64,000 nt of DNA from the NCBI GenBank assembly GCA_016758965.1, contig JAEPRB010000086.1, positions 62,001 through 126,000 on the forward strand, read 5' to 3'. A model generated the notes under the pieces. The model made no database searches, had not been told where the DNA came from, and saw nothing but the letters and a program-made list of their open reading frames with translations. The stretch is from Circinella minor (lineage: Eukaryota; Mucoromycota; Mucoromycetes; Mucorales; Lichtheimiaceae). Of this stretch, positions 24,419 through 38,002 are shown piece after piece (position 1 is the first letter of the stretch; every line of letters begins with the position of its first letter). A program made the position numbers and the translations under genes.

Positions 24419-26050
24419 CTAATTATAAGTAAACATAGGTTGACGCATGGCTTGTACTCGACCTGGAGGGAGATTTTGACAGTTGCAGTAATTATGTACA
24501 TTAGAACGTGCTCCACATCTATAGCAGCTATAGAAATATATCCAAAGAAGAAAACATAAATACACATTTCATTGTGCCAAAGAAAAAGATTCATTTTATA
24601 TATAGGATATAAAATAGAAAGTAGCAACTGTATTATTATAAATGTTACTTACAATGATGTTCCACATCGACATAAAATTGTCAAACAACCGCTCTATATA
24701 AAAGAAAGTATATATAAATATTTATGTTAAAAAAAAAGAATTATCAAAATGGTTTCTTTTTGTTGTTGCATGTGTACGTATGTAAAAGAAGAAGAAGGAA
24801 TATATTAATATCATGGGGTATTTTACTACGTTTAATAATTCTTTACCTTACGTTCAACCATTTCTTTACATTTTGGACAACGCGTCCATTGATTTTTTTG
24901 AGCTAAATTGCGAGCTTCAATGGATAATGCACGTTGATGTTTTTTTCGTTTATTGGCAAGTGATTCACGATAATAAGTATCATCATGTTGTTTCCAATTA
25001 GCTGTCCCTGAAAATTTTGTAACAGCTTTGCATGGTTGATCTATAATACGATATGTATAAATTATAATAATTAATTTGTTTGAATGAGAACTACGTACAA
25101 GAGTGATAATGCATCAAAGAATAAATAACAAAACAACAAGAGTAAACTAATAATAAAAGAAGAATAAGTAGTTTTTTTACCTGGATGCCACGTCCCATGA
25201 CAAGTAAGACAAATACCACGATTACATTCAAGACATTCGGCAAACAAAGGTGTATCTTTTTCATTTATCTGTTGTGGTTCTGGAATACTACGAGATGATG
25301 AGGGTGCTGAAAAAATAATAGGAACTTGTTGCTGTTGCTTATATTCATCAAGTTGTTCTGGAAGTGGAAGTTCAAAAGAGCCCAAACAATCAGGATAAGG
25401 ACAGTAGCCCTGAATAATTCAATATATACGTATATAAAGATGATGAATAAGTATGAATAAGTATTTTATGTGTGTATACCTAACATGATTATTATATCCT
25501 ATAATTTGAGTTTAAACCAACTTTTATATAAGAATAAAAAAAAAAAGAACGCTGGCCTTACAATGCTATCCATAAAGGTTTTTTCAATCACACTGCGCCA
25601 CCAGTAATGAATATCCTCCATATTTGGCATGATTCGTGGAAGAACATCATCAGTAATAAAAACTTTATCACAGTTTTGTCCTGGACAATCCAAAATAGAA
25701 TAATCTTCAACACCGGGTCGGTCCAAATAAGAGCGAAAATAATTTTTCAAACATTCATAACATGCATAATGTTCACAACCTAGTGTAGATACAACATCCC
25801 CTAGTTGATTCATTGTCGTTATTGGTTGTGGAGAATAGCAAGATGCTGATGATGCTGATTGTATTACATTGTTATTGTTCATTGGTAGTGGTTGTGTAGG
25901 ACATTTGCCTTTGGAAGATGAAGCAATATTACTATTGCTAGTAGTAGTAGTACTACTACTACCATAAATGGTTGTATTACTATTATTATTGTTATTGGTT
26001 ATTTTAAAATCATCCAAACAAATACAACATTCGACTGTTATGCTGGTCAT
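24419..26050 (-). CDS. RBR-type (RING-IBR-RING) E3 ubiquitin ligase
   Basis: Five exons on the minus strand: 26050-25562, 25409-25181, 25040-24847, 24693-24653 and 24527-24419 (353 aa). RING1 opens with VECCICLDDF and continues after an Asn/Ser/Thr-rich insert with GCEHYACYECLKNYF and DCPGQNCDKVF. The IBR has GYCPYPDC and CLECNRGICLTCHGTWH. RING2 reads CPKCKEMVERKSGCLTILC, then RCGTSFCYRCG. The Cys in SGCLTI occupies the catalytic position that forms a thioester with ubiquitin in parkin/HHARI-type enzymes. The order RING1-IBR-RING2 and the short length fit small fungal RBR ligases. The exon junctions restore the RING2 ligand spacing exactly, which supports the model. The long insert inside RING1 is unusual. 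Substrate unknown; cytosolic or nuclear. Confidence 0.88.
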
Positions 26051-27804
26051 TTTTTTTTTTAAAAAAAAAAGAAAAGGAAAATGGGAAAAGAGATTAGAGG
26101 TCTTTTTTTTTCTTTACTGGAAAAAAGATATTATATCAATAAAAAAAACAAGTTTTTTTTTTCTTCATTTTTTAATGGCAGCTATTCTCTCTGTTATTTA
26201 TTCTTATCATACAAGTACTTTCTATCATAATTTTTTAGAATGATAAATTATAAACTGTTATGAGCTTATGAATGAAAGAGTGGTTCTCTTTTTCTCTTTC
26301 CCTCTCTTCAACTCCCCCCCCCAAAATTTTTTTGTTTGTTACTCTCTGATAATCAGTGTCAGAAATTCGTCACACCCAAAAATAGTCTAGTCCCAAGTTT
26401 CAATTCGTTTGTGTGTGTGTGCGAGGGGGGGGGTTGAGGTGCGGGTTGAAAACTTTTAAAAAAAATTGTGGGGTCGTGTGGTTTGTGTGTTATTTTTATT
26501 ATCTTTACTCCACTTTAGATAAAATAAAATTCCAAGAAGTGCTTTCTTTTTTTTTTCTGTTGACTCCCTCCCCCCACCAAAAGAACTTTTTTAATTCCTT
26601 TTTTTTTTCTGACCCAAACAAATAAATACCCTTTTTTTAAAAAAAAAGAGTGAATTATAGAGTAATGCAGAATTAGAAATAGAAAAAAAAAAGAAGAAAG
26701 CGGACTGGTAGACGGAACATAGCCCATAATAAAACTAAACATCAATACCATCATAACAAAATGTATAAAAGTTTAAAAACAATAATAAAAAGTATAACAT
26801 CAACAACTTTTGTTGGTTGTGTCTAGACCCGTGGTCCACAGAAAGTTATATAAAATAATCATACAAAAAAATGTTTATTATTTACTCTCACGCACATAAA
26901 AAAAAAAGTACTTTTCTAAAAGGCAACAAAAAAATTGAGGCTTTAGATAAAATAAATCATTTCCCTGTTTTCTTATTAAGTTAAGCTAATTTTTTTTTGT
27001 TCTTCTCCAAAAAAAAAAAAAAGAGGTCAATTTTTACATTTTCTTTTTGGGATTGGAAGCAAAAACTTTAGGAAACTCTTATTTTTAGCGGGAGAGTGTT
27101 ACTCAAGAAATGATTGGTGTTCCACATAACCCATCTTTTGCTAGAAAAGGGACAAACAAATTTCTGGGAAAAAAAGCAATTGTTACTTTTTTTATTAACT
27201 GTATTTTTGATCTTTAAAATATGTAAAAATTATGAATGTTTTTCTTTTATTTCAAACAAAAAGAAAACAGTTTCGATTAGAAAATAAAAATAGTATTATG
27301 CATATTAATTTTTTTTTTTTGTAAACGCCCATTCTATTATGAAGTTTTCATGATTGCCAAGTTTAGGGAAAGTGAAAGTAAAATATTTTAATGGGGGGGG
27401 GTTGATTATATGGGCTGGGTGATTTGAAAGAAGGGGGAGTATAAAAAGAAGATGAATTTTTTTTTTATGAATACAGAAACAATATTCATCTTCTCCTGCG
27501 TTTTAGCAATAATAATTCTTTTTTTTTTTTTTTTTTTCGTAGAACATAAAACTCAAATATTTTCCACCCCTTTTTTTGACTAAAAATATTATTTTTCTTC
27601 CTTTCCTTTTTATTTCTGTCCTTTTCAATTTTTCTATTTCTATTTCTTTTAAACCCTTTTAGCAGAATATCTCTTTTTCATATTATATTAACGAATAAAT
27701 TTCCAAGCAACAATACACGCAGCAAATAAAAAAAAAAAAGGAGGAGTTCTTTTTTTTTCTTATTATTATTGTTGCCATATTTTTTTTGGGCTTATTTTAC
27801 TACC
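26051..27804. other. Divergent intergenic region (RBR ligase / SANT-like gene)
   Basis: About 1.75 kb between divergent genes. Marked by many T/A homopolymers and G or C runs of 7-9 bases (for example 26315-26322, 26424-26432 and 27394-27401). It should hold both promoters. No coding signal beyond chance frames. Confidence 0.6.
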
Positions 27805-29437
27805 ATGACAACGCTCACTACCACGACAACAGCAACAACAACACCTTCCATTTCCAAAGGAAAAAAACCTTATAAAAGTTGGTTAAAAGATGGTGTTAAT
27901 GGAGGTATGTCTTCCATGGATATACTTATCAACTGGCTTGCCAATAAGACAAATTACTCCAAATGGCGTGGAGGTGACAACAATGCTGAACGGACACCTA
28001 AAAAAGTACTTCTTGAAGAAATTATTGAACTAATGCGTCAAGTTGGAATATATCATCGGTTACCAAAAGATGTTGCTAGTAAAATCTCAACTTTACAAAG
28101 CAATTATAGAACCACAAGAGAATGGAACGATACAGAAGGAAAAAAATTACGACAGGCAGGTGTTAAAGAAGAAATCATTCATGGTAATAATAAAAAAAAA
28201 AAAGAAAAAAATATATACATATATATTTTCTTTATAATCTTATATTATTATATTATTTAAAAAGTGTATATTTATATAAATATGTGGGGTGGGGGGGAGT
28301 AGAGAAGAGAACAAAAAAAGATGGTGAACAGCATAATATATATATATCTATATATCTATATAAAGAATACTTTATGGGCGATAACACATACAAATTCAAG
28401 AATACATTCCGTGACACACTTTTTCTTTTTTTTTTTCTTTCTTTTTTTTTCCTTTGGTTTTTCTATTATCCCTAGAGGAGATTATTAAACGTTTTCCATA
28501 CTGGGATGCATTACATGGAAGCTTTGGCAATTTTCGAACGTCACCATCCTGGCCCATGTCAATTAGTAGTATCATGGATCGCGAAGAAGAAAAAAAGGAA
28601 CATCAAAGACTTTTTCGTCCTCAACCACTGTATCATCATCGACAACGACATCATCAACAAGATCAACAACACAATACCAGTCCTACAAAAATTCATCATC
28701 ATCCCCTTGAAAACCTTGATACCAAAAAAATAACATCTACAACAACACCACCACCTCTTTTAGTACCACCACCTACATCTGCATCATCATCATCAACTAA
28801 TACCAGTAGTAATACCAGCAATTATTTTCATCCTGATGATAGTGAAGACGAATCATCATTATCCATAATACCTAGTGTAACCACAACAACTATCCCCGCT
28901 ACTGGATCAAATAATACTTCTCCAACATTTACCACAAATAATAATAGTAGTAACCATGCTACAATATCAGGAAGACGGAGACGACGCATGAGTGATAGTC
29001 ATCTGCTTCATTCATTTCATAATGTAAAGCAACCAAGATTATTTGGGGAATCACCTACCATTGCAGAAGCAACAACAGATACAATAATAGCATCAACATC
29101 TAGTAATAATAATAATAATAATAATAGTGATGTTGATGTTGATGATGATAATATGAATGATGACAATAATAGTCATTGTGATACCACGGATAAACGTTCT
29201 GACGATGATGAACTTACCGAATCTTTATTAAAGGTCACGCGAGAAAAAGAGGCTGGAAGAATAAAACCATCACAGGATATGGTCGAGTTTTTACGTGAAA
29301 AGCGAATGGACCGGGAGCAATTATTGATTGAACAAGAAAGAACACGAAGGATACGTGCTAAAGCCGAACTTGTCAAGAATCTCATGGAGGCGGGTTTTAG
29401 TAAACAAGAAATTGCAGAACAACTTCAATTCATTTAG
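27805..29437 (+). CDS. SANT/trihelix-like DNA-binding protein with C-terminal coiled coil
   Basis: Two exons, 27805-28183 and 28476-29437 (446 aa), with the 292-bp intron splitting the N-terminal domain. Residues 15-150 look like a Myb/SANT-like or trihelix fold of the type found in transposon-derived regulators: KSWLKDGVNGGMSSMDILI, NYSKWRG, then a helix LLEEIIELMRQVGI, then LEEIIKRFPYWDALHGSFG after the splice. A long His/Gln/Ser/Thr/Asn-rich middle follows, with a basic patch (GRRRRRMSD). The last 70 residues are a charged amphipathic helix (EFLREKRMDREQLLIEQERT) followed by GFSKQEIAEQL, suitable for dimerisation. The ATG at 27805 is the first one after a T-rich leader and opens the domain frame. 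Probably a nuclear DNA-binding protein. I do not recognise a named orthologue. Confidence 0.7.
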
Positions 29438-32400
29438 TAATTTTTTTTTTTTTTTTTTTACTTTTTCTTATTACATTTCCACATATGATTATTATTATTA
29501 TTATCTTCTTTTTTTTTTTCTTTCTAGTAAATATTATGATTTTGGATTATTTTTTGTCGTTATTATATTGTTGTGTATGATTATTATTGGCGAAACAAAA
29601 AAAGGAAAATAACCTTTCTATAAAACCTTTCTTTCTTTTCTGTATTCACTCCTTGTTTCTCTTGCATATTATTTTACTCAAAGCAAGAACCATTTCTTTT
29701 TTTTTTTCACACATACACAGAAAATTATACTACTTACTGTCATTTTTATTAATTCATTCTTTTTCAATATGTTTAGTATATTCACATCAATTCTTTTCTT
29801 AGTACATAAAACTATTTTTTTTTATTATCTCAAAACCATTTCTCAATCAAAATAAAAAAAAAAAAACCTGTTGTCATGTTGTACAAAAAAAATATACTTT
29901 TAAATGTAGTTTTTATTATAGTAATAAAGTATTTATTGTGGCGCAAGTAAATACAAAAGCTAGCCAGATCATGGGGATTACCATATTTGTTACTTTTTTT
30001 TTTTTTTGCGACCGCGGGAGACACACAGAATTTTTAATGGAAGAATCTATAAAGAAGAGAAAATAACAGTACTACCTTTTAAACAACTTCGTTTCTTTTA
30101 CAGAAATAAAGGTTTTTTTCCCAGGATCATTGAATGACGGTTCTTTCCGTGTTTGTGTGTTTGTGTGTTGTGTGTGTGTGTGATATTTTTTTTTTTTCAC
30201 TTTCCTCCTCCCCCAAACTAATTTTTATTTTCTCCCTAATCCTCTCCCTCTCTCTCTCCCCCAATTAAACAATAAGGATTCCAGAATTTGGTTAAAAGAA
30301 ATGAATGATGATGTATATGCAGGACCCCATCACAGATGTGTAAATATATGTATATACAGGCGTGTGTATATATTTTCTCTTGATGATAGTAATAACAAAA
30401 TCAGCCTCGCATGTGCTTAAAAAAATGAAATCTATTTAAAATTATTTTATATTTCATAATAAATTGAATGGTTTACAAGAACTTCTTTTATTATTATTAA
30501 GCTATTATGAATAGTTTATCTTTTTTCTGCTTTTTGTTTTTTTTTTCCTATTGAACTCCAGAAGACAGAAGATAAAAAAGAAATAAATAAAACTTTTGGC
30601 TTCATAGATAAATTGGGTTAGAATAATCCCCACACAAAAGAAATTTTATTCTGCTTGGTTCACCCTAAACCCAACAAACCTTATAAACGTCACTATTTTT
30701 GGTCGTTTTGGGTTAAAATAAATAAACCATAACATTGGGACAAATATCAAACATCATCATCATCCTCGTTTTCTTCTTATTTTTCGATTTGTGATATTAT
30801 TATTATATTATATTCTTTTATTGACATATGATCTGACAACAATTAAGGATATTTATGTTACGTACTATAATTATTATTAGAAAAAAGAAAAAGAAGCTCA
30901 TGTGCGTTAATATCTTGTGAGTTATCATTATGGCTATGTTTTTTTTTATTTGAAAAACTATTCTGGAAAAAAAGCTAAACAAGTAAAAAATCCAAACAAA
31001 ACAAATTATAACAACAAATCATATTGGTTGATGTTGTCTAAAAATAGTTAGTACGAGTGTAACCATTATCTTAAACTGTCAATAATAACGAACGATGAAT
31101 AACTATTTTATTCCCTGTGCACAAGGTTTCTTATTCAAGCTTGTATTTTCATACATTTTCTTATTCTTCCAGACTCGCAATCATTTCTAATTATACATCA
31201 TTTTGATATATTTCTTCACATGATGTAATTATAATTATATGATAGTATTCCTTTTTTTTTCCCATTATAAAATAATATTCATATATTGTGAAATTATCAG
31301 ATCATTTAAAACTAAAGAACAAGACAAATAATGTCTATAACTCTATATACATATTTATATCTGTATTATGATCACGTGATATGTGATACATCTCTTTCTC
31401 CCCCTCTTAAATATTCTATTCTATTAAAAATTTGGTATAAAATTATTATATAATACATTATTTCTTTCATGGTAAAATATAAGAATCTTCTAATAGAAAT
31501 TTAAAGTCTATAACATTGTGCATTTTTATAAGCGATTGTTTAAAATTGCTTTAGTACCGATAGTATATACGATTAGTTTTTATTATTTATTAATTGCAGG
31601 AATATATATATATTTTGCTCATAAACAAAAATGATGGTCATTAAATTATTATCTCACTATAATGATCATCGAGACCCCGACAAATTCAATCCAATAAAAC
31701 AAAAAAAAATCTCGAGTTGTTCTTTTGCCTGTTGTAGTACTGAATGGTTTTAAAAAACGAAAATAGGCAATAACAGTTTTTCAAATTTATATACTTATCA
31801 AATGACTTTTTTTATTTCAACAATACGATATAGTAGTATTATTTGATATCAAACAATAAGTCTATTTTTATTTTGTTTGTTTGTTTGTTTGTTTGTTCAG
31901 ATTGATTCATGATTTTCTTTTCTTTTCTTTCTATCTTTGATAGAGAAAATAAAAGTTTTACAGCATGCGAAAGTATAATACGTACTTTTAGATATTTCTA
32001 TTATTGATTAAACTATTTCTATCTACATATACACATATATCAGTATATAAAGCCTTATTAATTTACATGTTTGTATTACCTATACCAAAAAAAAAATCAT
32101 ATTAAAAAATGATATGTACATATGATAATAGAAACTATAGTGTGCTTATTAGAGAAAAATAAAGTGCTGGGGGGAGCTTGATAGATGAATAGTTTTCTTT
32201 TTTTTTCTTTTGTCGATAGTCAAATGGCTGTCATTTTAAACGATTTTGAATTAAACATGGACCCTACTTTATAAAAAAAAAATAAGGCTCTTTTTTTTTA
32301 ATACTAACCAACAAATATGCTATTGTATATCAAACCAGCTTTAAAAGGGATAAACTTTTTTTTTTATATTTTAAATGTGATAATACTCTGACATACTTTT

Positions 32401-33636
32401 TTTTCAGTTGCTGTTCCTTATAGTGTTAAATAACACTGTTTTGTATAATTGACATATAAAAATTATCCAGTATTAGTGATAATAGAAGTTTATTATTACG
32501 TTAGACTTGAGGATTATATAGTCTATTTAAAAGTATACACAGAAGAATGAGTTTTTTTTTTTTTTTTTTTTTTGGTTCTCACATAATTTTATATTAAACC
32601 CAGTTCACAGCATTACATTCTTAAGTATTATCTATCAATTTACAAACCATCCAAACAAATAAGTTATTCATGGTTATCGATTTCAACTTCCCTCTCTCAT
32701 TTACACATAGAAAACATGTGTACGTATGCATTTAAAATATCTAGTATAAAAAAAAAGTGTTTTTTTAATAATTTTGTTATTTTAGATAGCTATTACTTTT
32801 TATCAAATGTCATCACCACACCACATTTTATAATAACTTTTCAACTTTTATAAATATAAGATATTATGGTCCTCCTTAGATATAATAAGTTGTGTTTGAA
32901 ATAAAGTCGAATGAATTTTATGCTGTTTGTTAAATTAACTGTTATACCCTCTTTCATTCTATGTAATAGGTTATATACTCTTTGAATTTACATGTTCTTT
33001 CTTTATTACGTACTACTGGTGATATATATATATATACCATACTTACTTTATAAATGATCGACAGGAATGGCAACAATAATAAAAAAAAGATTATCATAAT
33101 TAATCTGTTACTTGTTACGTATTCTAATAAAAGGATCATCTTTTTATTCATTTGACAGGTAATAATATATTTATAAATGTAGCCAATTAGTACTAAGAAC
33201 ACACACTTTATATATATATATATAAACAAGTTATAAATATGCTAATAATAATATGTTAATATTATATCTTGGAAAATCACCATGAGAGTAATTAAAAGGA
33301 AAAGATGGTTCTTTTTTTTTTTATATCGTCAGGGAAAAAAAAAGTTGTGAAACATAAACACGAATTTCTTTTGTGTGTTCTACTTTGATATGGATACAGA
33401 TAAGTTAAGAAAAATACTGATATTTAGACCATATCATCATAAAACAGAAAACAATTTAATAGTCCTTTTTTGTTGGTGTTGTTGTTGTTGTTAACATATT
33501 TATTATTTAAATGAGATTGTATATTTCTTATGCTAGTTATAAAGTTTCGGGTTTATCATAGTAGAGAAAAAAAATCATGAACAATAGAACATTAAGATTA
33601 TTTGTGGTTATTAGATAAACAATCTAAGCCGTATGG

Positions 33637-33638
<2 letters not shown>

Positions 33639-33668
<30 letters not shown>
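33639..33668. repeat. (GT)15 microsatellite
   Basis: Uninterrupted GT dinucleotides. It lies about 120 bp from a CA repeat (33791-33814) on the same strand, so the two are complementary and could pair as a stem. Confidence 0.9.
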
Positions 33669-33672
<4 letters not shown>

Positions 33673-33790
33673 AGATCGTCATGTTGTTTATAGATGGAAA
33701 TGGGAGAAAGCTAACGTAACATATCTAATAAAAGGGATACTTTATTAATGTTGACTTATTAATACGTAACATAAGTAAATCTGGATTTTC

Positions 33791-33832
<42 letters not shown>
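33791..33832. repeat. Compound (CA)12(TA)9 microsatellite
   Basis: Twelve CA units run directly into nine TA units. The same compound order is seen at 2282-2329. Confidence 0.9.
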
Positions 33833-34605
33833 CCGACTTATTATAACTAAGAAATAAAATAGTGATTTCATTTTTGACAGATGATATAAAAGTGACAACA
33901 TTATTATACATTTCACTTATTGTTACCATGACAACTATAAATGAATTCTTTGAAAAAGACACTAATTACTTTAACCTTCAATCTTTTCTGGTGTTACAAG
34001 TAGGGATGATACGTACGAGTTATACCATATTGGTGATTTTCCCGTGTCATTTAGTGTTCTATAATTGTGCCACACACATTATATAACACTACAAAAAAAG
34101 CTATAAAATAAAATGTTTACTTTTAAAAAGTTTGTTTGATTTAAATGACTATATGATTTTTCTTTTTTCTTTATTTCCGTTTACGAATGATCAATAATTA
34201 TAAGACTTTGTTTTAAGATAACAATTAATATATATCCGATTTGAATTCAAAATGGATTAACGGAATCTGTTTTTTTTTTGTGACTCTATAATAATACCGG
34301 AGTGTGTATAAGCTTTTGTTTTTTTTTTTGACTAATTTCAACAAAATAATCCGCTCTCTCTCATATTTTTTTTTTTATCTGTTCAGTTCTGTTCTGTGTC
34401 CTTCTTTTTTTTTCTCTTTTCCCTTCACCTTTTTTTTTCCTTTGCTGTTTTAAACGCGCATTGTTTCTTTTTTTTTTTTTTTTTTTTTACAGACTTCACT
34501 CCAATTTGAATATTCTTTTTCTATCACTCTCTCTTTTTTTTTTTCCACTAAAACTTACTTGACCATCAACTACAATAATAACACCAATAATAATAAGCGA
34601 TCTAT

Positions 34606-37142
34606 ATGGGTATTTCGGGGTTCATACAAACTGTCAAATCGGTTCATGAACCAATGCACATTAAAGAATATGCTGGTAAAACAGTGGCAGTGGATGGTAA
34701 TGTATGGCTTCATAAAGGTGCATTTTCTTGTTCACGGGAACTAGCATTAGGAGAAGAAACAACAAGGTAAATAATAATAATAATAATAATATGAACATAG
34801 TTTATATTCACTGAGATATAAATAAAATAAATTATTTATATGCTATATAATGACCATATACTTCTCCTTCCCCCCTTCCACCATTTGGTTTATTTAACAT
34901 ATTCTAAAAAACAAAACAAAAAAAAATATTATAAATATGTATATACAATGATTAGATATGTGGATTATTTTATGCGTCAAGTCAGTCTTTTAGAATTTAA
35001 TAAAGTGATTCCATATATTGTATTTGATGGTGAACCATTACCTATCAAAGGAACAACAGTTGAGGAGAGACGCCGGTAACGTTAACGTATTTAATAAATA
35101 TATAAATGGTGTTTTGCAGTAGAGCGCGCATATATTTAACTTTACTTCTTCTATTATTATTCTTATCATTCTTCTTGGCATAACTCGTATTACCTATTCA
35201 AAAAAAAAACCAAAAAAAAACACCATCCTATACTATCATTATTATCAACACTTTACATATCTTTTTCTTGATAATGTATAACAACAGGCGTCGAACAGAA
35301 GCAATGACAAAAGGAAAAGAATTATTAAAGCAAGGAAGATCACAAGAAGCAACGGAATGTTTTCAACACTCTATTCATGTAACACCACATATGATTCAAC
35401 AAGTTATCAAGGTAAAAAATAATAATAATAATACTACTACTACTACTACTACTACTACTATTAATCATTCCCTTTTCTTTTCCTTCTTCTTCTTCCCCTT
35501 AAATAAAAAGCCTTTCCGTTTTTTTTTGGGGGGTTAGTAGAGGGGGGAGGATTATTTGAATTTTTTTTTTGAACAAAATAATCATAATAATAATAGTACT
35601 AACCAATTCTTTCTTTTTCATATTTTTTTTTAGGCATTAAAAGCCAAAAAGATTAAACATGTGATTGCACCTTATGAAGCTGATGCGCAACTTACATATT
35701 TAATCAATACCAACAAAGTAGATGCTATCATTACCGAAGATTCTGATTTACTTGTTTTTGGATGTCATACTGTAATTTTTAAAATGAACCAATATGGTGA
35801 AGGTATTCGTATTCAACAAAAAAATATATCTCAAGCAAAAGAAATTGATTTACAAGGATGGGATCAAACCAAGATCCGACATATGTGTATTCTTTCAGGT
35901 TGTGATTATCTTTCTTCATTACCTGGAATTGGTTTAAAAAGTGCTCATAAATTACTTAAAAAGTTTAGAACGATTGATTCAGTAAGTTTTCCTTCCCCCC
36001 CCCCAAATCCATCTTTTTTTGTTTATGTTATAATGAATGGGATGGAAATATTTATACATATAACTTTATACATAATATTAGGTATTGCGACACCTTCGTT
36101 TCCAGGGGAAAATGAAACATGCACCTGACTATGAATATCATTTTAAACGAGCCGACTACGCGTTTCTTTATCAATATGTATTCGATGGTGATGATAATGG
36201 TATTCATAAAAAACGTCGCACCACTTTACATACTCTTCCTGCTGATGTTCAACCTGAAAAGTTGGATTATTTGGGTGAAAACAACAACAATGCATCATCT
36301 GGTGCCAACTTACAGCAATCCTATGATCATCTTAAATTTTATAGTCTTAGCAACAAAGAGAATATACCGGTATGTATTCCTCTCTCCCCCCTTCCTTTCA
36401 GTCCGTTCCCTCCCCCACCCGCTCTCCCCTTCCTTTCCATTATCATTATCATTCATTTCTCATGGATAAGGCATATACTAATTTTTTTTATCAATATATT
36501 AAAATATATATATATATATATAAGCCTTGGGCCGAATTCGATAACAAACCATCTGCATCTTCTTCAGAACATAAACCAGAAGCGTCACAACCTAAACATG
36601 GTAACGGCTTACGTTCAATAACAAATAATAATAACAATATATCACAACCTATTGTACAAAGTGAAAAACAACTATTAGTATCTTCATTACCAACCAATAT
36701 AACAGCAGAACGACAAACTTTATCTCAACAAAAGTCTAATAATGATTGTATCAAAGCCAAGTTATATAAAGTTTTTAATCATCCCCAAAAACGACACTCT
36801 GCAACAAAAATTCGAACACATGGTGATATTGCATCTGCATTCCAAAGGCAACGAGACAAAAATGCAGCAATAGCATCTACAACAACAACAACAACATCGT
36901 CATTATCAACCTCATTTCAATATACAACAACCATCATACCCGAAAATAAGTATGATGAAAATGTTGTAACATCAAAAAAAACACCATTGAGCAGTTCAAC
37001 AAATAAACGTAAAGCTGATCAACAAATTATACCCAATGAAAAACCTATCAAACGACGAAATGTATTACAGTCAGCATTATCAAATATTAGTAATAAAGCA
37101 TCATTACCATCATCTACTACCGCCACCACCAGCTTTGTGTAA
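34606..37142 (+). CDS. EXO1: Exonuclease 1 (XPG/Rad2 family 5'-3' exonuclease and flap nuclease)
   Basis: Six exons: 34606-34766, 34956-35075, 35288-35411, 35634-35981, 36082-36369 and 36525-37142 (552 aa). The XPG-N block starts at Met1 (MGISGFIQTVKSVHEPMHI) with metal-binding Asp30 in TVAVDGNVWLHKGAF and Asp78 in YIVFDGEPLP. The XPG-I block has Glu150 and Asp152 in APYEADAQLTYL and Asp171 and Asp173 in TEDSDLLVFG. Asp226 lies in ILSGCDYLSSLPGIG, which begins the helix-hairpin-helix. These positions match human EXO1 almost residue for residue. The enzyme resects DNA ends and excises mismatched strands in the nucleus. The C-terminal third is Ser/Asn/Thr-rich with basic clusters (NKRKADQQ, KPIKRRN) and is shorter than in yeast or human. 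The start is fixed by the invariant N-terminal Met-Gly of the family. Confidence 0.95.
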
Positions 37143-38002
37143 ATTCTCTTTTCTTTTTATATTAGTTCCAACAATCAGTCAACAAAATCATTTATTGTAA
37201 CAAAAAAAAAAAAAAACTTGTATATTCTTTCCTTCTTTCTTTTGTTTTTTTTTTGTTTCCAAGTTCTTTTTCCTTTTTTCTGCATCCATTTTCTTTTTAT
37301 GAAAAAAATAATAATAATACATATCTTTACATAACACGTAATTCTACAAAACATATTAAAAAAATATTATAATACATACAACACACCAACAATTATATAT
37401 CCCCCTTCCCCTTCTTCTTCCCCTCCTCCCTGGTTCTTTGTAAATGGTCTTTTTCAAACATATCAATAATAATAATAGTAATATATACTACTTTTGTTGA
37501 AAACAAAACAAAAATGTTACATTATGCATGAAAAACATGTTTTACTTTTGTATTTTTCATAACATTCTCTTTTTTTTTTTTTTTTGTTTCTTCTTCTTTT
37601 CAATCAATATCAATAATAACATTATTGGACAAAATGTCTTCCTGTTCGTTTTATGATATGAGAAATAATGCTATAAGCAAAGACAAAAAAAAAAAAAAAC
37701 AAAAAAAAAAAAAAAGAGTAGATTAAATCATTATTATATATATACATATATTAGAGAGAGAAGCGTTAAGGGGAAAGAGGTGTGGGGAAGGGGAGAAATT
37801 TTTAAGTTATTTTACACCTTATTTACAAACTGCAGCTATAAATGTATATGCATGTATGTGTAATACATGAAAAAGCAAAAACATTTTTACTCCCTCAAGA
37901 TCCAACCTTTCTTATCTTCCATTATTAGAACACGATACTTGATGTGACAAATACTTTTTTTTTTAAAAAAAAGGTAAAGAGATTTCCTGCGCGCCATTTT
38001 TT
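37143..38002. other. Convergent 3' intergenic region
   Basis: About 860 bp between the 3' ends of exonuclease 1 and the small coiled-coil gene. T/A homopolymers, including paired A runs near 37685-37715, and AATAAA-like words on both strands fit 3'-end processing. No gene seen. Confidence 0.6.

Larger units (their letters stand above)
29438..34605. other. Long intergenic region, no gene seen
   Basis: About 5.2 kb between two plus-strand genes, the largest empty stretch in the left half. It is AT-rich with many homopolymers, TTTG repeats (31873-31899), and GT and CA microsatellites (33639-33832). Only short chance frames occur, with no domain or spliceable coding pattern that I can see. The final 300 bp, strongly T-rich, is probably the exonuclease 1 promoter and leader. 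Confidence 0.55.

Noticed and set aside
24283..24627. Minus-strand frame with membrane-like hydrophobic stretches
   Set aside because: It overlaps the last exon and intron of the RBR ligase in another frame, and the RING2 ligands demand the spliced model.
33862..34086. 74-codon plus-strand frame in the long spacer
   Set aside because: No conserved features, no splicing partners, and length within chance for this composition.
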